Shown here: positions 45,790 to 56,174 of the stretch, piece by piece
How the letters are laid out: every line of letters begins with the position of its first letter
How positions within the stretch are numbered: the stretch's first letter is position 1
Assembly (NCBI GenBank): GCA_008973525.1
Contig: WACJ01000042.1
Span: forward strand, 248,001 to 312,000
Length of the DNA stretch: 64,000 nt
Direction of reading: 5' to 3'
Source of the DNA: Stenopsyche tienmushanensis
Lineage: Eukaryota; Arthropoda; Insecta; Trichoptera; Stenopsychidae
Position numbers and translations under genes: made by a program
Notes under the pieces: generated by a model
The model's input: only the letters and a program-made list of their open reading frames with translations
Database searches by the model: none
Told to the model about the DNA's origin: nothing

Positions 45790-47485
45790 CTTAATTTCTG
45801 GAGGACTCTGTATGATATGCCCACGAATGCCCCAACACGATTTCTTCGCTAATTGAGAAGAAAGGTCATTTTTAGTGCGTCCACATCATACTTTTTGCTT
45901 ATACTTAACTGTAAAAATTGGAAATAAATAAATATTAATGTATTTTTACAGTTTATTTTATATAATTTGAAACTCAGATGAATAGATAAACTTCCCGCAG
46001 CCTTCATTAGGATTGTTTTTCGCTTGAATTTAGAAGAAAACAATGATTTTAGCACAAGATTAGTTATGCAAAGAAAAAGTTTCTTCGCTCAACTTCTTTT
46101 ATTCTCCATCAATAATCTTTTATTGGATAACTTTCGAGTTTCACAAGTCATGTTTGAGTTTCGAAAACATCACATCATTTAACTATAATGCAGCTCCGGT
46201 ATCCGGTTACAGTGCCCTCGTGTCGTGCCCCTTCTGAAAACCGTACCGGAGATAACAAATAGCCTTTTGAGGACGGGGATGGAGATTTGATCGAAAATGT
46301 CGATTTTTATACGAGATTAAGTATTTTTCTTTGTTCTCGCATGATTTACTGTCGGACGAGGAGGTTCTGTACCTTCGAACGCCATAAATATGGAATAGAG
46401 CTCTTCGTCTCGGGCATTCTTCTAAAGAATATATCTACGTGTACAAGGGGTTGTTTACACGAAATGGCTTTCAGTGTTTATGATTAAATTTGTTATCTTT
46501 ACGCCCCGGTATAATTTATCTGTGTCCTGGACCTGGCCGTGATGGCTTTTTATGCATGCACATATTTATATTTATATAAATTGGAAACTTTTTAAAATTA
46601 CTACCCCGGGAAGAAATTTCCGCCTGATTTAAAATTCAAGCAGCGCGCCTCCGAGCATAAAACGACATTACTTACGAGATTACCTGACATTTACAATAAT
46701 GGAATAGTCAAATACACAACGAGGATACGATCTAGATAGAATTAACTACTAATATCGGAATGTTCTATAATATCAAGCACTATTAGCAGTTAGTTAATTG
46801 CTCGGCAATTGAGACCTGAGGTCCTTTGAGTCTAAATATATAGATATTATGTGGCCTCCCATGGAATGAGCATCCCCTAAATTTGAATGTGTATTTTGCA
46901 CAAATTGCCTAATATTTATATCAATTATGATAAAATTCACACGCCGCATATATTTATAAAATGTATAAGGGATGCCGGCAGGCCGAAATAAATTTTTCAG
47001 GACTCTCTCTGACAATATTTAATTAAGAGTAATGGATTTGGAACCCTTTTTTTCCAATTAATTTTCGGTCAGCGAGATAATTAATGGCGTTCTTCGTGAT
47101 AAAAATGGACTTAATTGTGGTACGTTGGCGTGTATTATAATTTTAACGAGCGGCCCAACACAATTCTCTAAATTTTAATTGCTTTTCCAACAATTTTATG
47201 AAATGGTAGATGTGTGATTTAAAGCAAATATATGCTTTTAAAGTAAATATGCTTCGGGGATGTTTTGGCCATTCGCAAATGTCAAAGGTGCTTCGTTGAC
47301 CAAAGTATATAGTATTAAAGTTAAAAGCCAATATATATCAAAATATACAATGCCGACATATGAACGCAAGAAATTTCATAAATAATCTATTTGTTTATTA
47401 AAATCACTCTACATCTTGGAATTTAATGATATCATCATTAACCCGGAGAAGGCTCCTCATGTTGTTGTTATATTCGTCACAAAGA
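45790..47485. other. Intergenic, nothing recognised
   Basis: No supported gene. Confidence 0.5.
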
Positions 47486-47489
47486 TTAT

Positions 47490-47816
47490 GCTTATGTCGT
47501 TCTAATGAAGTATTTTTAGATTCAAAACATTTTTCCGGATGGTGTGCACCGTCTGGTAATAAACGATTTGAGCGTGAGCAGCCGATATACTGCTATCCAT
47601 GTGAGAAGCGTGCACGTATACCCTGTGTGTTTCTGTTCTTTGTTGATGCTCACACCGAAAACTGCACACGTTTCAATTTCAGTCGGAATTAGCACATCAG
47701 TCGGAATCATTGGGAAACAACCCCTTCTTCTTGAAATCTTTCAATTCAAACTGTAGCTCCGATGATATTATTAATCAATTCTTTTCACTAAATACTGGTA
47801 CCGTTGCTAGACGTCA
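47490..47816. repeat. Direct repeat I, left copy (before the LRR gene)
   Basis: The block holding GAGCAGCCGATATACTGCTA and TATCCATGTGAGAAGC, CACACCGAAAACTGCACACG and GATGATATTATTAATCAATT is repeated in the same orientation at 54181-54479 with high identity. Both strands are open for ~60 codons in each copy, but no domain was recognised. Confidence 0.75.
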
Positions 47817-47877
47817 AAATAGATCTTCTTATAATGTTTTCTGTAAATAATTCCATGAAAATATATTGTTTTATATT

Positions 47878-47934
47878 TCCGCGGACCCACGGCAATGCCT
47901 TCGCGGACCCTCGGCAATGGCTTCGCAGACCCTA
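47878..47934. repeat. Short tandem repeat, ~22 bp unit
   Basis: CGCGGACCCACGGCAATGCC is repeated as CGCGGACCCTCGGCAATGGC, and a partial CGCAGACCCTAG follows. Confidence 0.7.
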
Positions 47935-48319
47935 GTTTTAGAACTGCTGGTCTTTTCAGAGTATTTGCTTCATTTCACAGCTTAAAAAAATATCAAAATC
48001 TTCACAGCCACAAACAGTCCACTGCAGAATTAGAGCCTCTTCAACGTCTATTCATAGGAAGGGGTTACATTCATTTCATCTGTATCATATATTCACCTCC
48101 TCATTTGCTCAATATTGAAGGTAGCATTACCACTGAGTTGACAAAAATGGCCATAATCTCACTTTGGGAAAATTTCATGCTGTAAATATTATCATTTTAT
48201 AGAATCAAGTCGCATTTAAAGCATTATCAGTGATAAAATCTTTTTATCTTTGGCATGCTGATAATTTAAAGATTAATCCCTGTAGAAACAGTTAATATCG
48301 TGCTGATAAAACAACTACA

Positions 48320-48327
48320 TATATAAG
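48320..48327 (+). promoter_or_regulatory. TATA box, possible core promoter of the LRR gene
   Basis: TATATAAG lies in a less AT-rich local context, with a possible start about 30 bp on, near 48350. It is the only well-placed TATA box upstream of the coding start. The assignment is inference. Confidence 0.35.
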
Positions 48328-48475
48328 ACTATAACCTGAGCTCGCTTCTTGATACCTCCAAGTTGAATCTGAGCAAGACGTTACCTGTACAGCTCCCTTA
48401 TCTGTCTTTTGGATATTTTTCCAAGTTGTAATTCAGCCAATATTTGCCAATTTCTACGACTACCATGTCAATAAG

Positions 48476-48578
48476 GTAATCTAAACGCATCGCATATCTT
48501 GTTACCATTATTTTCCTTCGTTTTCAAAAGATTTCTGATGAAATATGAATTGTACATATGTGTTTTTTTTATTTGCAG
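48476..48578 (+). other. Possible 5'UTR intron of the LRR gene
   Basis: AATAAG|GTAATC gives a donor and TTTTTTTTATTTGCAG a strong acceptor with polypyrimidine tract, 103 bp apart, a common insect intron size. If real, exon 2 carries the whole coding region. Confidence 0.35.
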
Positions 48579-48875
48579 CAGCATCAGAAAAAATAGTCAA
48601 TCAATCCTGCCGAAGGTCGAGAGTATACTAAAAAGCCTAATCATCTAAGCATCGTCGAGAAGCTGCTGGATGTGTTTGAAGCTGTCTCCGTCCAAAGTCA
48701 ATCTAACGTCCAGCAAACACAAGTTCCTTCTACCCACTGATATTCAGGCTTGTTCTACACATTTAGTCTCTTCTCGCTAATCGATAATTGGCATCATTGT
48801 GTTTTTAATTTACGGAAAATTATACTGCATCCGTTCTACAATATTTATTCTAGAGATTGTGAGCAGCGTATAATA

Positions 48876-51800
48876 ATGAAGTCCATCCGACATCTGCTTG
48901 TGTTATTTACATTCGTTCAATTAATTAACGGTCAATCTGATCTTTCTTGTACGGTCGAATTTGCATGTTTGTCTTATAATGGATCACTTCCATGTATTGG
49001 ACGTGAAAATGCGGATATATCCAATTATAGGATCATCTACAATTCGACCCCAACGCTTTTATTTCTGAATAAAATGAATAGTAACGTTAAAATCGAGCTA
49101 TCTCAAATAAAAAAGTTAACCATATTTATAGACACAATTCAAAACCAATTGAAACCCGAAGATAACTCAAATTGTACAAGATGGCCACCAAACTCTATTT
49201 TTTCGAATTTTTTAAATCTTCAATTTTTGTCACTCCAATTAAACAGGATAACTGTAATAACAGCCGGAACATTAGGAGGACTGAAATCGTTGACATCGTT
49301 AAATCTTTCATTTAATTTGATTAGCTCCGTATCGAATAGCGCGTTTTCACATTTGACAAAACTTAGTATTTTAAATCTACGTGATAACAAAATAAGTGCG
49401 ATAACAAGCAAAACATTCAGTGGGTTGGAATCGCTGACTAGGTTGTATTTCTATAACAATGTGATTAGTTCCGTGTCGGACAACGCGTTTTCGGATTTGA
49501 CAAAACTTACTCTTTTATGGCTATATAATAACACAATAAATACAATAACAAGTAAAACATTCAGTGGGTTGGAATCACTGACTAAGTTGTATCTCTATAA
49601 CAATGTGATTAGTTCCGTGTCGGATAACGCGTTTTCACATTTGAAAAAACTTAGTTTTTTAAGTCTAGATGATAATAAAATAAATACAATAACAAGCAAA
49701 ACATTCAGTGGGTTGGAATCGCTGATAGGGTTAGAGATCCATAACAATGTGATTAGTTCCGTGTCGGATAACGCGTTTTCGAATTTGACAAAACTTACTA
49801 TTTTAAAATTTCATGATAACAAAATAAATGCGATAACAAGCAAAACATTCAGTGGGTTGGAATCGCTGACTTGGCTGTATCTCTATAATAATGTAATAAG
49901 TTCCGTGTCGGATAATGCACTTTCACATTTGACAAAACTTAGTATTTTAAAACTTCATGATAACAAAATAAATGCGATAACAAGCAAAACATTCAGTGGG
50001 TTGGAATCGCTGATAGAGTTGCATATCAATAACAATGTTATTAGTTCCGTGTCGGATAACGCGTTTTCACATTTGACAAAACTTGTTTTCTTTTGGCTAA
50101 ATAATAACAAAATAAATACAATAACAAGTAAAACATTTAGTGGGTTAGTATCACTGATTAAGTTGTATCTCCATAACAATGTGATAAGTTCCGTGTCGGA
50201 TAACGCGTTTTCACATTTGACAAAACTTAGTACTTTGAGTCTACATAATAACAAAATAAATGCGATAACAAGCAAAACATTCAGTAGTTTGGAGTCGCTG
50301 ATCGAGTTACAGCTCCATAGCAATATGATTAGTTCCCTGTCGGATAATGCGTTTTTCCATTTGAGAAAAATTAGTACTTTGAGTCTACATGATAACAAAA
50401 TAAATGCGATAACAAGTGAAACATTCAGTGGGTTGGAATCGCTGATCAAGTTACAGCTCCATAACAATGTGATTAGTTCCGTGTCGGATAACGCGTTTTC
50501 ACATTTGACAAAACTTAGTACTTTAAGTCTACATGATAACAAAATAAATGTGATAACAAGTGAAACATTCATTGGGTTGGAATCGCTGATCAAGTTACAG
50601 CTCCATAGCAATGTGATTAGTTCCCTGTCGGATAATGCGTTTTTCCATTTGACAAAACTTAGTACTTTAAGTCTACATGACAACAAAATAAATGTGATAA
50701 CAAATGAAACATTAATTGGGTTGGAATCGCTGATCAAGTTACAGCTCTATAACAATGTGATTAGTTCCGTGTCGGATAATGCGTTTTCACATTTGACAAA
50801 ACTTACTATTTTAAATCTACAAGATAACAAAATATATGCAATAACAAGCAAAACATTCAGTGGGTTGGAATCGCTGACTCAATTAGATCTCTCATCCAAT
50901 TCGATAGAATCTCTCCCAGGGAATGCTTTTGTACATTCCCCAAAACTCGTCGAAATTAAACTCAACTCGAACCATATTCATACAATTTCGCCTAGGGCTT
51001 TTAATGGTTTGCTGTATCTCAACACTTTAAATCTTAATTCAAATCATTTGAATTCCGTTCCTTTAAGTTTTTTAATTGATTTGACATCACTTATTCATTT
51101 ATATCTCGAGTCGAACAAGTTTTGGACAATTCCATCAAACTCGTTTGCATCTTTGGAAAACCTTCGAGAGCTAAATTTACACCAAAATCTACTGACACGT
51201 TTTAACGAGAAGGCTTTCGCTAATCTCACATCCCTCCATTTTCTCAACATATCGTCGAATTCTTTAAAAAACCTTCCTGTTAATATATTCAGTCCCCTAT
51301 CCTCTCTAGCAATTCTTGATTTGAGCAGAAATATCATAATGAATTTGCCTTCGAATGTTTTTTCCAATCTCAAGTTGTTGAAGGAGCTTCATTTGGATTA
51401 CAACCAAATAGAAACATTAGACGTTGAGTTAGGCAACATTTCGACGTTGAGATCTTTGTATATCAGTCATAACAATTTAATGAATCTGAGTGAATATGCT
51501 TTTAACGGTCTTAGGAATTTGACTGGATTAAATCTATCATATAACAAATTGAAACGATTGCCGAATGGACTTTTCAGCGACAATATATCGCTTAGAGATC
51601 TTATGCTCCATTTTAATTTGATCGAAAATCTCTATGTGGATCATTTCCGAGGCAATGTCAACCTCAGGACTTTGGATCTTCAACACAACAAGTTGCAAGA
51701 GATCGAAGAGAAAACATTTGCACACTTGAATCTCCTCGTTGAGGTTTCTTTGAATGATAACAGCTTAAACTCCATTCCGTCAGATTTGTTCTCAAATAAT

Positions 51801-52979
51801 GTCGCACTGAAGACTGTCGACCTATCGCGAAATCGCTTGACTAATATTTCATCTAATCTTCTCTCAAAAACTAAGCAATTAGGAGTAATTTGTCTGAACA
51901 GCAATAAACTCTCAAGTCTGCCTGCTATTTTTTTCAACACTACGGGGGAAGCATCTAAAGTTGATCTCAGTAATAATACGTTAACCGGCCTGGAAAATTC
52001 GACCTTCTTTGGTTTGATTAACATTACATTTATTAAACTGAGCAGAAATAAATTACACACATTGCACGTAGATTTGTTTTCGCAATGCAAGCGATTAAAA
52101 GAAATTTATCTCGACAATAATAATATTTCGTCCATATCTTCCGATATCTTTAAAGATAATGAAGAGATAACTCTGATCAATTTGTCAAAAAATCGCTTAA
52201 AGACACTACCCGGAAATATTTTTAGCAGCCTAAAGAAACTCCAAAATATAAATTTGTCTCACAATCAACTTAAGTTTTTAAGTAAAATGATGTTTTCTAA
52301 TAACATAAACGCCAAGAGACTCGATATCAGTTTTAATCAGTTCGAATATATTACTAAAAATTTTCCATTTCCCTTAAATATCACACATTTGAATGCTTCA
52401 AACAACAAGATTCAAGGAATTAATTCCCACAACATTCGGAAACTAACCAACTTGGAATTTATAGATTTCAGTAAAAATCGTATAGTTGTAGTATTTGATC
52501 AAATTCTTTATAATAAAAATATGAGAAGTATCAATCTGGCCGACAATTCAATTAAGGAATTTGATTATGAGATCATAGAAAATCTTCAACACTTGTCTCA
52601 ATTGATTTTGAACGGTAATCAGCTATCATACATTTCTTCCAAGTTCACCTCTCACGAGTCGTTGGCAGATTTATCGATACATTGCAACAATTTGACGACA
52701 TTGTCTGCCGACTTCTTGACAAGGAGAAGTAACACTTTTCTCACCGTAACTCTTCATGGCAATCCGTGGATTTGCAACTGCGTTAAAGATATACCATTTA
52801 ATACGCTTCTTAAAAACATTCGTCTTCGTTCGATAACTCACGATGGAATGCATCCAATGTGCCTAATTGACGAAGACGACGAACTTTCCGATTGCAACGC
52901 ACAATTGACTCCAACTTTGCTTGAAAAATGGAGTTATGCTGAAGAATTTGATCCATTTTTATGCAAAACAAGCACGTAA
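48876..52979 (+). CDS. Secreted leucine-rich-repeat protein with 11 tandem 48-aa units
   Basis: The 1,367-residue frame has no introns. The start at 48876 was chosen because MKSIRHLLVLFTFVQLINGQ is a clean signal peptide with A at -3. An in-frame ATG at 48750 would add 42 residues that hide it. Residues ~22-110 are a cysteine-containing N-terminal cap with several N-glycosylation sites. LRRs of 24 residues (LxxLxLxxNxIxxIxxxxFxGL) then run to about residue 1290, roughly 48-50 by length. Residues 149-676 are eleven near-identical two-LRR units. The LRRCT cap has CNC at 1300-1302 and later cysteines. No TIR domain, membrane span or GPI-like tail follows, so it is probably extracellular. The family resembles chaoptin or Toll ectodomains. 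A ligand-binding or adhesion role is likely, but the partner is unknown. Confidence 0.92.
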   Translation: MKSIRHLLVLFTFVQLINGQSDLSCTVEFACLSYNGSLPCIGRENADISNYRIIYNSTPTLLFLNKMNSNVKIELSQIKKLTIFIDTIQNQLKPEDNSNCTRWPPNSIFSNFLNLQFLSLQLNRITVITAGTLGGLKSLTSLNLSFNLISSVSNSAFSHLTKLSILNLRDNKISAITSKTFSGLESLTRLYFYNNVISSVSDNAFSDLTKLTLLWLYNNTINTITSKTFSGLESLTKLYLYNNVISSVSDNAFSHLKKLSFLSLDDNKINTITSKTFSGLESLIGLEIHNNVISSVSDNAFSNLTKLTILKFHDNKINAITSKTFSGLESLTWLYLYNNVISSVSDNALSHLTKLSILKLHDNKINAITSKTFSGLESLIELHINNNVISSVSDNAFSHLTKLVFFWLNNNKINTITSKTFSGLVSLIKLYLHNNVISSVSDNAFSHLTKLSTLSLHNNKINAITSKTFSSLESLIELQLHSNMISSLSDNAFFHLRKISTLSLHDNKINAITSETFSGLESLIKLQLHNNVISSVSDNAFSHLTKLSTLSLHDNKINVITSETFIGLESLIKLQLHSNVISSLSDNAFFHLTKLSTLSLHDNKINVITNETLIGLESLIKLQLYNNVISSVSDNAFSHLTKLTILNLQDNKIYAITSKTFSGLESLTQLDLSSNSIESLPGNAFVHSPKLVEIKLNSNHIHTISPRAFNGLLYLNTLNLNSNHLNSVPLSFLIDLTSLIHLYLESNKFWTIPSNSFASLENLRELNLHQNLLTRFNEKAFANLTSLHFLNISSNSLKNLPVNIFSPLSSLAILDLSRNIIMNLPSNVFSNLKLLKELHLDYNQIETLDVELGNISTLRSLYISHNNLMNLSEYAFNGLRNLTGLNLSYNKLKRLPNGLFSDNISLRDLMLHFNLIENLYVDHFRGNVNLRTLDLQHNKLQEIEEKTFAHLNLLVEVSLNDNSLNSIPSDLFSNNVALKTVDLSRNRLTNISSNLLSKTKQLGVICLNSNKLSSLPAIFFNTTGEASKVDLSNNTLTGLENSTFFGLINITFIKLSRNKLHTLHVDLFSQCKRLKEIYLDNNNISSISSDIFKDNEEITLINLSKNRLKTLPGNIFSSLKKLQNINLSHNQLKFLSKMMFSNNINAKRLDISFNQFEYITKNFPFPLNITHLNASNNKIQGINSHNIRKLTNLEFIDFSKNRIVVVFDQILYNKNMRSINLADNSIKEFDYEIIENLQHLSQLILNGNQLSYISSKFTSHESLADLSIHCNNLTTLSADFLTRRSNTFLTVTLHGNPWICNCVKDIPFNTLLKNIRLRSITHDGMHPMCLIDEDDELSDCNAQLTPTLLEKWSYAEEFDPFLCKTST
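49320..50903 (+). repeat. Coding tandem array, 11 x 144 bp
   Basis: Each unit begins ATTAGTTCCGTGTCGGATAA (protein ISSVSDNAFSHLTKL) and has a second half ITSKTFSGLESL. Unit boundaries are exactly 144 bp apart with no indels. Units 7-10 form two copies of a 288 bp pair (ISSVS then ISSLS with AFFHL), a recent duplication step. Confidence 0.95.
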
Positions 52980-53034
52980 ATTCGACTAAAACTATTTTGA
53001 AATAGTCTACTTATTTTGTACCTTTGATTATTTT

Positions 53035-53040
53035 AATAAA
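53035..53040 (+). terminator. Poly(A) signal of the LRR gene
   Basis: AATAAA 56 bp after the stop codon, followed by a T/G-rich stretch (ACCCATGTGTAAAG...). Confidence 0.6.
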
Positions 53041-53044
53041 ATGC

Positions 53045-53375
53045 AAACCCATGTGTAAAGTCAATGAATTAGTTTGCAAACCCCTCTAGGATGCCAAATC
53101 AGTTAAACTATTTTGAAGGTATACTAACATTTTTCATAATTTATCGGCTTAATAAAACATCTGTAAGCACTTTTGTAAAAAGGATTTCGTTAGAAGAAAG
53201 CTCTTTTCCATATTTTATTTTGATCATAATGAAATTCCATAAATGTAATTGTATTGAATTTATAAATACTGTGTAAATATATTATTTTGTAAACAATTGT
53301 ATTTAAATGCTTTATTTCGATTCATTTCATTAAGAGTCCTTCATTAAATCCTCTACTCCACAGCTAAACTTCCTT
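53045..53375. other. Intergenic 3' of the LRR gene
   Basis: The 53091-53276 frame has no recognisable features; nothing else is seen. Confidence 0.5.
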
Positions 53376-53379
53376 TTTC

Positions 53380-53850
53380 TTCCTTATTGAGTCAACTTCT
53401 TTTTTTTTCGAAGGAGGGGAATCTTCAAGAAGACACGAAGGTTCGTTCTTCTCTCAGATCCTTATGTAACCGGGCGGATGAGAAGAGATGAAGGGACGTT
53501 GAACAGAAAGACTGCTTTGATAGCCTCTTTATTATACACGAAAGAGAGATCTGGCTGCGGGAAGGAAGTCCTCCCGCAGTCAAGGCCATCCGTAAGTCTA
53601 TATCGTACGGCTATATCATACGAATCGTACAATCTCGTTTAAACTCTGCCACTCAACATCTTCCTTACAATGCGTTAGGTTGGGTGCTTTTGGGAATATC
53701 TTCGTATATTATTTTAAAATTTACATTATGAAAATGTATTGCATTTATAATGATATTAATTAACTTTTAAAAAATTTAGTTTCTGGGAGGAGGGGGAGCA
53801 AGTTAAATACTTCCCACGGCGCTATATACCCTCGTTATTACTCTGTCGGT
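53380..53850 (-). repeat. LTR-like family C copy
   Basis: The reverse strand has the palindrome GCGGGAGGACTTCCTTCCCGC (53563-53583) and then a GTATAATAAAGAGG poly(A) signal and AGTCTTTCTGTTCAACGTCCC, matching 6540-6565. The 53676-53725 part recurs at 34895. Probably a solo LTR; exact ends are unclear. Confidence 0.5.
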
Positions 53851-54180
53851 TAGTCAACGATTAAGAACGAATCTTCATGATTTCCATGAATCCCATGAAT
53901 TTCACCGCATGTACACTGTATTTTAACAGTTTAATTATTTATTTTATACCTCCACGCTACAGATTCTTAATAAGTAAAGATGTCGTTATAGTCCCTACCA
54001 CAAAACAAGTATTTTCACAAAATGGCAGTTTTAAAAAAAATATTTTTCAGTTTTAATTTTTTTTTTTTTAATAAATAAAATTTTGATATAAATCTGGTTG
54101 AGACAATAGAAGGTTATATTGAAGAGATTTGTACCAAATTTGAAATAAATAAATTATTTATAACCTGAGAACCTGAGCCG
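53850..54180. other. AT-rich intergenic, nothing recognised
   Basis: No supported gene. Confidence 0.5.
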
Positions 54181-54479
54181 TGCTTATGAAGTGCTTTTAG
54201 ATTCACAATACTTTTCCGTATGATGCGTCTGGTAATAAGTGAGTTGGCCGTGAGCAGCCGATATACTGCTATCCATGTGAGAAGCATGCACGCATACCCT
54301 GTGTGTTTCTGTTCTTCATTGATGTTCACACCGAAAACTGCACACGTTTCAATTTCAATAGCAGTCGGAATCATTGGGACACAGTCTCTTCTTGAACTTT
54401 TTCAATTCAAACTGTAGCCCCGATGATATTATTCATCAATTCTTTTCACTAAAAACCTGGTACCCTTGCTATACGTCAT
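54181..54479. repeat. Direct repeat I, right copy (after the LRR gene)
   Basis: Same orientation as 47490-47816. It differs by scattered substitutions and a 15 bp deletion near 54360. The two copies bracket the LRR gene at a spacing of about 6.7 kb. Confidence 0.75.
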
Positions 54480-54669
54480 GGTGGATTTATATTTAATTTT
54501 GATATGATTGAACCTCATGAAATGAAGCTAAACCTCATTTTACAAAATGGAGGTTAAAAATTCCTACTCCATCAACATTATTCATCGAATATACTTTCAT
54601 TAGCATTAGTTTAAATCCATAGAATGCACATTATCTAATAAAAATTATAATAATATCAATGAGATAACT

Positions 54670-54725
54670 ATCAGCGAGCTAGCGGGAAAAACGCAACTTT
54701 CCGCGGCCAAGACTGTCGGTCGACT
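54670..54725 (+). repeat. LTR-like family C fragment
   Basis: GCGGCCAAGACTGTCGGTCG, shared with 23990-24012. Confidence 0.5.
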
Positions 54726-54854
54726 CTTTGGTATTTTTTGCTGCGCATAAAAATGTAAGAATGATAATCACAAAATTCTAAATGGAACATACTCCGAAAT
54801 AAAGAGATAATAAATTAATGTCAATTACAGTCACGATATATCGTTCAACAGTGT

Positions 54855-54945
54855 TGATATACAAGATTGTTTTGTTCATTTATTGATATACAAGATTGAC
54901 TTACGCTGCGCGGTCCTGAGAGAAAAGTGGATTTATGAGGACGAT
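54855..54945 (+). repeat. Dispersed repeat family F, copy 2
   Basis: GATATACAAGATTGACTTAC and GCTGCGCGGTCCTGAGAG match 31410-31445. The TTGATATACAAGATTG piece is itself duplicated here. Confidence 0.6.
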
Positions 54946-54949
54946 AAGC

Positions 54950-55560
54950 GGTTTACATATGAATTTGACATCGATATTTACGTCAATTCTGCTGCGATTA
55001 TGCTCAAGAATAACTAGTCATTGCCAAAAACTTTTAAGCGATGAATAAATATCAAGGAAACAGTTCAAAAAACGCGCTTTCGCAATTTCACAAATTGAAT
55101 GATTAACGAGCTCAGTATCACAAACGGTAGGCGCTATTGCGTCCAAACTGTTTTTTCCATATTCTAAGTGATATTTAATAGCGCACCACCGGGTGGGAAG
55201 CGCTGATATGTGTTCATATAAACAGAGTGAACATCATATGTTTACTTTAATGGATTTTTCAAACCATTCGCTTTATAATATAGTCATAAAATATCCCATA
55301 AACCTTATCAAACCGTTCGAACGCAAAATGAAACGTGAATTGCTCAGTTGAAATTGCTCATTTGATGATTTTATCGGACGCGATTTTATAATAAAATAAA
55401 GTGAATGTGCATCTTCCAAAGAAATAGCTCCAGCAGGTCCCTGAGTATAAAAAAATATTCCACATTTTGTTATTATTATCGTAGCAGGCTTCGATTCAAT
55501 TGAAACGGTATAGTACACGTTCATGATATTTGAGATCCTACTGATTTTTGATCAACAGAC
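54950..55560. other. Intergenic, nothing recognised
   Basis: Reverse-strand frame 55273-55524 shows no domain. Confidence 0.45.
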
Positions 55561-55564
55561 TAAT

Positions 55565-56170
55565 GTATAGAGTCAACCCTTCTATAGCGTTGAGATAGGG
55601 ACCGCGCTATAGTAACAAAACGCTATAGAAAATTAGGCACCCAAACAAATTTTTTGTTTTTTTGCATTTTTTGCAATTTGTTTGCACTTCACAAAAACAC
55701 TCTATTTAATATAACTAAGATAAAATTATTAAAAACATCCCTATCTAAACACAGGTGTATAAAAATGATTTAACCGTTTGAGTGCAAAGCAGCCTTATAA
55801 CTTTGCAAGAAAATTTTTAGTTTAGATTCCGATGGATTTTATGATAGACAGAACAAGAATCTAACTTGCGTGATATAAGTGATACTTCTTAGCTCCTAGA
55901 AAAAAATGATTTTATGCATTACTTTTTTTAAATATAAAGCTTTGTGCAATATATAATAAAATAGGTTTGCTACTGTTGTAGTGGCTGCTTTATCCTGCGT
56001 ATAAACATATAAACATTGGCGACACGGCGCATGCGCGTATTGACTATATGATATATGCGATGGACACGGACAGAATACAAATGATTTTTCCTCTCTTTCC
56101 GACCAACCACCGCTTGGAGTTACATTTTACGTGACGCTCAGACAAATCGCTATAGTTATTCAATTGCCAA
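55565..56170 (-). mobile_element. Family P, pogo/Tigger-like, copy 1
   Basis: One end, GAGTCAACCCTTCTATAGCG with GGGACCGCGCTATAG, has the look of pogo/Tigger termini. The reverse strand of 55970-56130 (AACTCCAAGCGG..., CTGTCCGTGTCC, TACGCGCATGCGCCG, GTTTATACGCAGGATAAA) aligns with 58833-58965. Non-coding. Confidence 0.5.
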
Positions 56171-56174
56171 ATTT

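Noticed and set aside
47426..47756. Overlapping ORFs on both strands in repeat I as a small gene
   Set aside because: Both copies of the repeat are open on both strands without a clear codon-conservation bias, and no domain was recognised.
48750..48875. N-terminal 42-residue extension of the LRR protein
   Set aside because: It would bury a good signal peptide and reads as random AT-rich 5'UTR.
49955..50737. 260-codon open frame on the minus strand inside the LRR gene
   Set aside because: It is the mirror of the 144 bp tandem units (whose length is a multiple of three) and repeats with the same period. The plus strand has the signal peptide, LRR pattern and LRRCT.
49320..50903. CRISPR-like array
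   Set aside because: The repeats are contiguous coding units without spacers, in an animal genome.
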